Source of the DNA: Xenopus tropicalis
Taxonomy: Eukaryota > Chordata > Amphibia > Anura > Pipidae
DNA length: 64,000 bases
Assembly: GCF_000004195.4 (NCBI RefSeq)
Contig: NC_030677.2
Span: 172,160,519-172,224,518, forward strand
Reading direction: 5' to 3'
How positions within the stretch are numbered: position 1 is the first letter of the stretch; each line of letters opens with the position of its first letter. Below are positions 56,332 through 64,000 of this stretch, piece after piece. The position numbers and the translations under genes were made by a program. The notes beneath the pieces are model-generated. The model made no database searches. It had not been told where the DNA came from and saw only the letters and a list, made by a program, of their open reading frames with translations.

Positions 56332-57596
56332 ACACAGACTCTACGTAGCAGATCAGCCACAGAAAGTGACCAGTAGCAATCATTTGCTTCTTACCAGAAC
56401 CAAGAGGTAACTCTAAGCCCTATGGAGCACATTCAGTTTGTATACAGTGTCTGCATGCACACCCCGTGGAAGCTAAAACCGTGCCAAAACAGGGCTGGCA
56501 TACAGAAGCACTTGCACACATGACAGAGACATGCCCTGAAACGTGTTTCCAGTTTTGACTAACAAGCTATAGGGGAAAATCCCATGTGCCGGTTCTACTT
56601 TAGCATACACATGCCATTTTGGTCACTGCTATGGAAGGCCTTGAAATTGCTTGTCACCACTTCTGATTAAAAAGCATGAGAAATGCACTGCCCATGTTAG
56701 GCGCTGGCAGTTACAGGTGGCCTGTTGCCACCAATGCTTGCTGTGGTTTTCATCAGTATGCAGGTGATCAAGTAACACTGTTCCATGAGTTCCATCGCTA
56801 CAATTACAATGGCTTGTGTGCCATAATCCTTATACCCCTTTTAACCACTGGACTCAACCCCCCCCATAGGGGAAGTCAAAGCTAAAGTTAGTGGGCTGAG
56901 CCTGAAAGACAATTTAGAGAGATTTGTGCTGAATGGTGGCAGACCCCATTGTGACAGTAGTGAGGCTGTAGTCCCTGAAATTCTGCTAGGCATGTGTGTA
57001 AGAAGAAAATAGAAATTGCACTTGAGGTTAACTATGATACTTCTTCTTTAGGCATTAAGTCCGCCATACATGAGCAGAATTAAGTGGACATCGGTGCATG
57101 TGTGGGCACGTTGCAGTACTTCTTTTTTCTAGAAAAAAGTAATACACAGGGAAATTACAGGGAGGTCACAACATGCAGTTAGTAGTATGAACAATTCTCT
57201 TCATGTTATATAGAATTTGTTTTTAGTGACTATCCATTTGTTGTAAATGTTGGTCCATAATTCTCAGGTAGAGATCAAAGATATCCAATTATTAGTGAAA
57301 CCGCTGCAAAATGAAGGGATACCGTACCTGCTGAATCACACCATTTGTTACTGTCCATATCTCAAACCAGCCATTATATATGTGAATCATCAGCATGCTT
57401 CATCAACTTCCAGTGTATGTAGAGTTGTCTTCCAACAGAATGAAAGTTTGCAAAGCTAATGTAACATAATTGGTGCCGTGGCTTCACCCTGTTTGGTTTA
57501 TGCATGCAATTTTGTTTGCTACAGGCAAGTGACACAGTGCAAGGTACTTAAAAACAAGTTGTGGGTGGCTAATCTTCCTGTGTGCGACTGCCTTTA
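56332..57596. other. intron 2 sequence, nothing recognised
   Basis: Unique-looking intron without an exon or repeat that I can identify. Confidence 0.4.
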
Positions 57597-57795
57597 GGTT
57601 GAAGACCGACAGAGCTACTTAGTAGCAGCTACTTGTCATGGCTACTAAACGCCAGAAATTACCCAGCCATAGACAATACTGAGAATTGCCTCTGCTTAAA
57701 CACACATAGAAACAATTATCTGTAAATGATCAGCATTGTCTATTTTTGTAGCCGTGACAAGTAGCTGCTACTAGTAGCTCTGTGTGTCTTCACCC
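57597..57795. mobile_element. MITE copy, 'ggg..aagacaca-gagctac' family, TTA target duplication
   Basis: TTA precedes GGTTGAAGACCGACAGAGCT and follows CTCTGTGTGTCTTCACCC. Blocks CATAGACAATACTGAGAATT and AATGATCAGCATTGTCTATT are intact. Confidence 0.85.
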
Positions 57796-57798
57796 TTA

Positions 57799-58465
57799 TA
57801 CTGAATGATACCTGGCTTGATTAGCAACACATGCTGTACTACATGCTTTGGGACTGGTTACTATGTTTGTTTGTTTATTGAATATGTATTTCTAATCGTT
57901 TCCTGTGGTAGACCCTTTGGGCTAGATCTAAGGCCACAAAGACTTTCTATAGACTTCAAAGATAAGTTCTCATTGGTTTAGCCTCTATCAACTGGCTCTT
58001 GAGTGGTAACCCTCTAAAGGATGGAATGTTTCAATATGATTTTGGGTATTAAAAGGAATCCAATCCCCAAATATTAAATTGATGCCTTTTAAGAACTTTT
58101 GTCATTTACATTAATTTTTTTTTTGTTTTTAGTGGTTTCTGAGATATTTGAATCCAGTGCATATACTATGGGTCTTCTTTTAGCTTTAGGCCTGTTGAGC
58201 CAACAGCCTGGTATTTACAGGCATTTGCAGTAACGCAATTATTTTAAACCATTACATTATTATTACAATTGTAAATTCCAAAAGTGCTTAGGTTAGAAAA
58301 CTGACATTGGTTAATTTTCTTGAGATTAACTTTCCTTTAAAGGAGATCTGTGTGTTATTACTTGAGAAAGGGTGTCCAAGCCTGAGATATGCACTGGAAT
58401 ATGTGTCTTTTCAAGTGTTAATTGAATTCAGGGATGAAAATCCAGACATCTGACACTTTGTACCT
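57799..58465. other. intron 2 sequence, nothing recognised
   Basis: AT-rich, no exon or named repeat. Confidence 0.4.
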
Positions 58466-58750
58466 GTAAAGGTGGCCCCACACGTGGCGATTTGCGATCG
58501 TTTAATCAGCCACTAACCGGTCAGGGCTAAAAGGGCAGATAAGGAGGTAGACACAATAGGATTTCTACCTCTTTCTGCCGATTCAGCCCTGAAGGCAGAT
58601 TTTGCTCAGGCGCCTCTTTTAACCTGGCCGATCGGCGAGACGACCGATATCAGCAGACTCCTGCGATATCGGCCGACTCGCCATATACGCACCGAATATC
58701 GTACAAGCAAAGTTTCGTACGATATTATCGGTGTGTGTATGGCTAGCTTA
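58466..58750. mobile_element. MITE copy, 'ggtggccatacac' family, well preserved
   Basis: Starts TAAAGGTGGCCCCACACGTG and ends TGTGTGTATGGCTAGCTTA. Internal GATAAGGAGGTAGACACAAT and ACCTCTTTCTGCCGATTCAG are inverted partners, as are GACCGATATCAGCAG and CTGCGATATCGGCC. Matches 21027-21290. Confidence 0.8.
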
Positions 58751-59095
58751 AGTCCCTCAGCGCAAAATTTAGAGCAAAGGCTGCAAATTCAGTCTAAAAT
58801 ATCCACATTGGCCAACTATATCATTGTATTTGTTGCCATTTTTATACTCCATCTTTCCATAACCAGTGTTATTGTTACCATCCCTTTTCATAACCCAATC
58901 GAAAACCTCTAGTTTAATGGCCTTTTCAGTACTGAACATGCCAGTATGAGAGCAGTTTATTTTGGCAGTGGCAAACGGACTGAGGGGTGTCTGCTTGCTG
59001 GAAAGATCAGTGTTACAAATGGAGATCTTTAAACCAAACTGTAAGTGATCTTTACGACATTTGCAACTTGTTTTTAAGTCTTAAAATCCATGTAC

Positions 59096-59348
59096 AGGTA
59101 TGGGACCTGTCATTCAGAATGCTTGGAACCTAGGGTTTTCTGGATAAAAGGGGTCTTTTCATAATTTGGATCTCTATAACTTAAGTCTACTAAATAAAAT
59201 CATTGAACTTAGTTGGGATAAAGTACAAGGTACTCTTTTATTAACACAGAGGAAAGGAAAATTGTTTTTAAAAATGTGAATTTTTTTTATTAAAATGGAG
59301 CCTTCCTATAATTTGGAGCTTTTTGGATAGCGGATCCCATACCTGTAT
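59096..59348. mobile_element. MITE, 'caggtatggga' family
   Basis: Starts ACAGGTATGGGACCTGTCAT and ends GCGGATCCCATACCTGTA. Internal AGTTGGGATAAAGTACAAGG matches 38457-38760 (opposite strand). Confidence 0.85.
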
Positions 59349-59773
59349 TTGATTCTCTTTCTATTAAGGACATGCAAGCTGCAGACCATTGGTTCTCAAT
59401 CCCATATTTGTGGCCCTTCATGTGTTGTGAATATCACCGTGGTACAAGTAGGTCAGAACATGGATGTAATACAAGATTACTGCTGTGTGAAGATCCAAAA
59501 ATCATGTTTTGTTGAAAGGCAGGAGAAGGTATGAGGAGCAGTGAATTGTGTGGTTTTTGTGTGACTCTTTGAGAAGGCATCTTTGGTATAGATATTTTGT
59601 TTAATTTTCTATGCGCTGCTTCCCCTTGGTGACCTCTGCTTTTGTTAGACTTGTTAGGCCCCAAAATAGATTGTTCATCACTGCTTTACCTAAACTGTAA
59701 CGGTATTGTCTGACTTTCTTTGAATTGGTTTAGTAAATAGGAAGAGAGGTATTGATGTTACCTAGTGTATTTT

Positions 59774-59822
<49 letters not shown>

Positions 59823-59823
59823 A
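59774..59823. repeat. (GT)n(AT)n microsatellite
   Basis: A GTGTGT run followed by about 20 AT dinucleotides and a short TATTATATATA end. Likely polymorphic. Confidence 0.95.
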
Positions 59824-60241
59824 AAACAGGTTTGAAGTGGTTACTTGTTGGCACAAACAGAGCGTTTCTGTCACAGCAGTCAAGCCCTCCTGACTACCTG
59901 TTATCAGTCAAAATCTGCATCTTTGGGGAAAAATAATTTTAGTAGTGGGTCATTGTGGCATTCTGGGTCCACACAGTTGTTTCAGGTATCCCACAGTGTT
60001 ATGAGCCACTGAATTTTCTGTAGAAACATAAATTGTCTTCTCCAGCAAAGGCAATGGTTTTTCCTCTTAGTGTCTAGAGTTGGGTGAGCTCAGTCTTTTG
60101 CTGGAGTTATTCTTTTGGTCAACAGATGATCTCACTTCTCTTGTTTTTCTATTTTATCCCATTTTGCTTATGTGCTTATCGCTTCTTGTGTTGTTATGTT
60201 CATATTGGGCATAAACTAAATTTTATCTAAACATTTCATAG

Positions 60242-60567
60242 GCTCCAAGCGCAATTCTTTGACTCCTAAGATCACTACCATATCATGCCCTGGATGTTTG
60301 CACGATGTAGATCTTGGAGAACGTGGCATAAATGGCCTTTTTCGCAACGTTACTTTGGAAGCTATTGTGGAACGCTACAGACAAGCAGCCCGAGCAGCAA
60401 CTGCCATCATGTGTGACTATTGCAAACCTCCGGCTCAGGAATCTACCAAAAGCTGCATGGATTGCAATGCCAGTTTCTGCAATGAGTGCTTTAAAATCAA
60501 CCATCCATGGGGCACTGTCAAAGCTCAACATGAGTATGTTGGACCAACCAATCAATTTAGACCAAAG
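60242..60567 (+). CDS. trim36: trim36 exon 3 (residues 100-208, end of RING and B-box 1)
   Basis: Acceptor ATTTCATAG, donor AAAG|GTAGGT. It enters in phase 1 and leaves in phase 0. It completes Gly100, then SKRNSLTPK and the last two RING ligands Cys115 and Cys118 (CPGC). A helix-rich stretch follows with DLGERGINGLFRN and ERYRQAARAATAIMC. B-box 1 begins at Cys157-x2-Cys160 and continues through CMDC, CNEC and the His residues of HPWG and AQHEY. In this family B-box 1 is thought to pack against B-box 2 and to assist ligase activity. The blocks match TRIM36 closely, and QAARAATAIMC separates it from TRIM46. Confidence 0.97.
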
Positions 60568-62369
60568 GTAGGTTACCTTGACTACTACTTCTGGTTGTGT
60601 TAAAGTAAGTCTGGTTCAGCCTGTTCTTCCTTTGTATTTTCTTTAGATATGCCCCTCTCTGATTCTGTTTGCTCTTTTTCATTTGCCACAATAGATGCCT
60701 TAAGTTATCAGACTGGTGTATGCATACAGATTGCGAAACAGTTGGTCTCTCTGTAGATGGTCAGTTCCTCAGTAACTCAAATTACCATATTCAAATCTAA
60801 ACAAAGTTGACTAAACATCCTCTCTAAACAAATGTTATTATTGAGATCAATTACCCGGCCTTAGGGGCACCTGTTAGCACACCGTAAAAATACAAGACAA
60901 CCGATAGCCAAAGCTTTTACCGTTATTGGTCATCTCGTCTCCCATCATATACACACCGATTATCGTAGGAAACTTTGTTTTGTACAATAATATCGGTGCA
61001 TGTATGACCAACTTAAGTCATTCTGTCTGGGCTGTTTTGCCATTGGTGTGTGTGTGGTGACTTAGTCAGTCGGACAGGTCGGATAACGATAATATCTGTG
61101 CGTGTATTACCTGACTATATTTGGGGGGGCCTACAATGTATTTCTGGGACATAATCTTCACATGATTGTTGTTTAGCTAGTGTTCAGAACATCATTTGTG
61201 GTGTTATATTTAGGACTTTAATCCAAGAATTCTCAATCTGAATATTTGTTTTAGATTGTTGCATTAAAACGTATGATCAACACCTGAACATTCATTGTAA
61301 GACAACTAAAAATCTAAAAGTGTATGGCACCTTTTCAGACCATCTGGCCACTAGTCAAAATTGGCTGTATCATCCAAGTTGGTGCAAGGGAAATGCATCT
61401 CTCATTAATCATTATCCATGCAGTTTTAGTGGCTTTTATAAAAAGGCAAAGTAAGCCCTGATTTTAGAAAGTTCTTTCTGTTCTTTCTTTTGGGCCTAGA
61501 CTATAAATGGAATTCAGTGTCCTGCAGGAATTTCTCAAGCAGTGCTTAAAACTTCAGGCATGGAGAGCTGCTGCAGTGGTCACTTTGGCCAAGTGGTGTG
61601 TGTATGCACAGAATTGCCTCGGTTACTATTAGTTGTTGGCACTGCATCTTTCTACTTTCTACTCTCTTTATGATGTGCCAGAATTAATTCCTTGTGAGGA
61701 GACACTGTGCTACAGCAAATTCCTGTCCAGAACGTTGCTGGGAAAAAATGCTAATTTTAGAATCTTCTTTGTAATGCCTGCAGAAACAAGTGATGGGATA
61801 ATGTCCTGCACCATATATGGCTTTTCACCAGTATGTACTGATCCGAGGTGGAAAGTACCAGAGTCTGATTGAAATGTTAATATACATTATTTATCGGAAA
61901 ATAATCATTTGGGCTCTTTTTCCAGTTTCTTTTATAAAATTATTTTTCCAGAAATGAGTTTGCTGGAACAGGCTCAGAGGGCCCCGAGAACTCATACTAT
62001 CAAAGGGATTTAATTTATATTTATTTATATTCCATTTCGGTATATATGACAGCTTTAGTGCTTTTCCCGTTACATCAGCAGGCTTAACTACAGAAATGTT
62101 CTATATCTGTGTTTCTGGTGCTAATAAGATTCCCAACATGCTCTGCAGAACGTTTGACAATATGGTAGCAGGCTGCACTGTCTAGACATGTGTCTCACTA
62201 TACTGCTGGGCAGCACTAAGGGTCCACAAAACTGTACATTTTTTTATTACACTTTTGTTTGTTGGTTATAAGATATTTGCTGGATCTATATATATGCCAC
62301 CCCTACAGCATTACATGTTCTGCACATATTTTCCTGGACTCACTTTACCAACATTGCTTCAATTTCTAG
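60568..62369. other. trim36: trim36 intron 3
   Basis: A 1.8-kb intron. About 60885-61020 holds a decayed 'ggccatacac' MITE (ACACCGATTATCGTAGGAAA and ATATCGGTGCATGTATGACC), with a second fragment near 61080-61115. The rest is unassigned. Confidence 0.8.
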
Positions 62370-62516
62370 GTCCTAATGTGCCCAGAGCATGAAATGGAGA
62401 AAGTAAACATGTACTGCGAAATCTGTCGGAGGCCTGTTTGTCACCTGTGTAAACTGGGAGGTGCACATGCAAACCACAGAGTCACTACAATGAGCACAGC
62501 TTATAAAACACTGAAG
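62370..62516 (+). CDS. trim36: trim36 exon 4 (residues 209-257, B-box 2)
   Basis: Acceptor AATTTCTAG, donor AAG|GTAAGC, phase 0 at both ends, 49 codons. It contains the whole B-box type 2 zinc finger: Cys212-x2-His215, Cys224-x2-Cys227, Cys232-x2-Cys235, then His241 and His244 (in GGAHANHR). The exon ends in STAYKTLK, the start of the helix leading into the coiled coil. B-box 2 of class C-I TRIM proteins helps self-association and partner binding (for MID1, alpha4). All expected ligands are present. Confidence 0.97.
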
Positions 62517-62641
62517 GTAAGCTACTTTTCCTCTTTGTTAAATGTACATTTCAGGCTGGCTGTATTTTTATTGCTAATTATGACAAAGGTGTGGTAATAC
62601 ATTTTGTTTACTTTTGTTGAGTAAAAGCTTCCCAGAAAGTA

Positions 62642-62735
62642 GAGCTGGGCGGTATGACCAAAAATTTATATCACGGTATTTTTCAAAATTATATCGATAT
62701 CACGGTATTTGACGGTATATAAATAAAAAATAAAT
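62642..62735. mobile_element. short hAT-type MITE fragment in intron 4
   Basis: AGAGCTGGGCGGTATGACCA followed by ATATCACGGTATTTTTC and repeats of ATCACGGTATTTGACGG. The 'gagctgggcg(g/a)tat…atcacg' pattern is widespread in fish and amphibian genomes. The right end is not defined. Confidence 0.6.
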
Positions 62736-62871
62736 AATAAATATTGGTATTGGTATTCTCTGGTTCTGACTCTAGAAACAAAGTGAAACAGAATTCAGTT
62801 CTCCAGATCTAATCAGGAGTCTTCTGCTACATTTCAGATTCTTTTAACATAATGTATTTCACTGCTTACAG

Positions 62872-62967
62872 GAGAAACTTACGAAGGGCATCAGCTATCT
62901 TATTAGCAAGGAAAGCCAAGTAAAGGATCAGCTATCTGAACTAGAAATACTAATTAAACAAACAGAG
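62872..62967 (+). CDS. trim36: trim36 exon 5 (residues 258-289, coiled coil)
   Basis: Acceptor ACTGCTTACAG, donor GAG|GTAAGT, phase 0 at both ends, 32 codons. It encodes EKLTKGISYLISKESQVKDQ then LSELEILIKQTE, an amphipathic heptad pattern expected for the first part of the TRIM coiled coil, which forms an antiparallel dimer. A 96-bp exon of 32 codons at this place is normal for the MID/TRIM36 group. The 355-bp intron before it contains a short MITE. Confidence 0.96.
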
Positions 62968-63262
62968 GTAAGTCATATTTGTTTCAGTATTTCTGTTTTG
63001 TGGCCTAGCAAATGTCATTGGTGGTGGTAGAGAGTAAATAGCTTGCTATATCTTAAGGCTACTAAAAACAAGTAAATAAACCCATTAGGATTCATATTCA
63101 TATTCATGCAGCTTAGTTACCACCAATTACAAAGTACTGTTTTATTAAAGAAAAAAGTTAATTATTTAAAAAATGTGGATTATTTGGATTTAGACTATGA
63201 GTGATGGCTTTCCTGTAAATCAGCTTCCTGGATATTGAATTTCCAGATAAGAGATCCCATAA

Positions 63263-63500
63263 GGCCAATGACACACAAAGAGACTAGTCGCCCTGTAATT
63301 AATCTCCTTGAATGCTTTCCTGCCTGTAAATCCCTGGTAGGTAAACATAAGTGTCACATCTGCTTTCTGAAGTTTCCTTGCGAGGCGACTTTGGAAAGCG
63401 CGACTTTGGAAAGCCCGGTAGGAAAGCATTCAAGGGGATTAGCCAACACTACTAAAGAGTTTAATCACAGGGTAACTAATCTCCTTGTGTGTCATAGGCC
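63263..63500. mobile_element. Harbinger-like MITE in intron 5, TAA target duplication
   Basis: Starts GGCCAATGACACACAAAGAG and ends CTTGTGTGTCATAGGCC with TAA on each side. It contains inverted GAATGCTTTCCTGCC and GTAGGAAAGCATTC, and TGCGAGGCGACTTTGG with a short tandem GCGACTTTGGAAAGC repeat at about 63385-63415. Just before it (63130-63262) is a fragment of the 'tatgggatcc' MITE. Confidence 0.82.
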
Positions 63501-63626
63501 TAATTGTTTTATGCCTGGCAGATTATTCCCCAATAATTAGGCTCAGATAAGCATTAGAAAGGCAGTAAGAGCTACAATAACAGTTGTTATAACGTTTTGT
63601 GTGTTGTTTTGCATTATGACTTGTAG

Positions 63627-63880
63627 AGTAATGGAGAGAAAGCAAAGGAAGATGCAACCTACAATTTTGAGAAGCTGTATAACATTCTTGAAGAACGGAA
63701 ATCTTTTGTTATGAGGTCTATAGAAAACTCAAAATCATTGCGCTTGGAAAAACTAAAAAACCAGGTGGAGGAGTACCAGGGGCTACTAGAAAATAATGGG
63801 CTTGTTGGTTATGCTCAGGAAGTGCTAAAAGAAACGGACCATTCTTGCTTCGTTCAGATTGCTAAACAACTACATATAAG
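63627..63880 (+). CDS. trim36: trim36 exon 6 (residues 290-373 plus 2 nt, coiled coil)
   Basis: Acceptor TATGACTTGTAG, donor AAG|GTAAAC, phase 0 in and phase 2 out. It encodes SNGEKAKEDATYNFEKLYNI, a second coiled-coil helix with regular hydrophobic spacing (LEERKSFVMRSIENSKSL). The highly conserved ENNGLVGYAQEVLKETD and QIAKQLHIR segment follows, leading into the COS box, the microtubule-binding part of class C-I TRIMs. The COS box itself should be in the next exon, outside the window. The remaining protein (COS box, FN3, B30.2) cannot be checked here. Confidence 0.97.
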
Positions 63881-64000
63881 GTAAACACTGGGTGCCAAAG
63901 GATGGGCGAATAATTAGACTGGCTTAAATCGTCTGCCTTGATTCAGTGCATGTCCTAAAGGACTGCATTGTAGACATTGCTGGGCTATCTGATTGCAAAT
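63881..64000. other. trim36: start of trim36 intron 6
   Basis: Intron sequence following the GTAAAC donor. The gene continues past the window end. Confidence 0.85.

Larger units (their letters stand above)
53849..60241. other. trim36: trim36 intron 2
   Basis: A 6.4-kb intron containing the SPIN-like element (54405-54591), a candidate 30-nt cassette exon (55120-55149), hAT and other MITEs and an (AT)n microsatellite. About 54655-54890 is a degenerate repeat sharing GTGATGAAGTGCCC-type blocks with 43677-44003. Confidence 0.85.
25865..63880 (+). other. trim36: trim36 locus overview (5' half of the gene)
   Basis: Six exons with GT/AG boundaries splice in frame into 373 complete residues that match the N-terminal half of vertebrate TRIM36: leader, RING, B-box 1, B-box 2 and coiled coil. 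Known vertebrate TRIM36 is about 730 residues, so roughly half is here and the COS box, FN3 and B30.2 exons should follow 64000. Introns are 27,401, 6,393, 1,802, 355 and 659 bp. TRIM36 is a microtubule-associated E3 ubiquitin ligase. In Xenopus its vegetally localised maternal mRNA is reported to be needed for cortical rotation and dorsal axis formation. The paralogue TRIM46 is the main alternative, but B-box, coiled-coil and linker residues fit TRIM36 better. Confidence 0.95.

Noticed and set aside
53614..63880. Assignment of the gene as trim46 or mid1 rather than trim36
   Set aside because: The leader length, the QAARAATAIMC block, the NMYC-EICRRPVCHLCKLGG B-box 2 and the coiled coil fit TRIM36; TRIM46 and MID proteins differ at these places.

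Overview
This is a stretch of vertebrate nuclear DNA, almost certainly from a clawed frog (Xenopus). It is AT-rich and mostly non-coding. It is packed with short inverted-repeat DNA transposons (MITEs) of types typical of Xenopus genomes: hAT-like copies with 8-bp target duplications, Harbinger-like copies flanked by TTA/TAA, and copies flanked by TTAA. I cannot separate X. tropicalis from X. laevis on sequence alone, although the MITE density would suit X. tropicalis.

The window contains one recognisable protein-coding gene: the 5' half of trim36, a RING/B-box/coiled-coil E3 ubiquitin ligase of the C-I (COS box) TRIM class, on the plus strand. Six exons join in frame: 26150-26212, 53614-53848, 60242-60567, 62370-62516, 62872-62967 and 63627-63880. 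They encode 373 complete residues (N-terminal leader, RING, two B-boxes, most of the coiled coil). The COS-box, fibronectin type III and B30.2/SPRY exons lie beyond position 64000. Intron 1 is about 27.4 kb.

Three further parts of the gene can be proposed from the sequence. A GC-box and CpG-rich region at about 46.4-47.0 kb, deep in intron 1, contains a short ATG-to-splice-donor exon (46949-46990) that would join exon 2 in frame, so it looks like a second promoter and first exon. A 30-nt cassette exon at 55120-55149 keeps the frame and would insert ten Ser/Arg-rich residues into the linker that splits the RING. A five-codon upstream ORF ends one base before the main start codon.

Layout: 1-25.8 kb is upstream intergenic DNA with a decayed Tc1-like transposon (0.9-2.25 kb), two non-LTR retrotransposon fragments (4.3-5.2 and 9.1-9.7 kb) and many MITEs. 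The region 25.9-26.2 kb is the first promoter and exon. Intron 1 (26.2-53.6 kb) holds a roughly 1-kb 24-bp minisatellite only 0.6 kb after exon 1, a hAT element with an expanded internal 34-bp minisatellite (32.3-33.3 kb), a nearly identical 784-bp tandem duplication (36.9-38.4 kb), a GC-rich hairpin MITE (50.4-50.8 kb) and the candidate second promoter. Intron 2 holds a 187-bp element with the termini of the SPIN (Space Invaders) hAT family and a clear 8-bp target duplication.

I found no CRISPR array, operon, rRNA or intact tRNA, and nothing that forms a multi-gene system. Positions and reading frames are read directly from the sequence. Family names for repeats come from recalled terminal motifs and target-site duplications, not from a database search.
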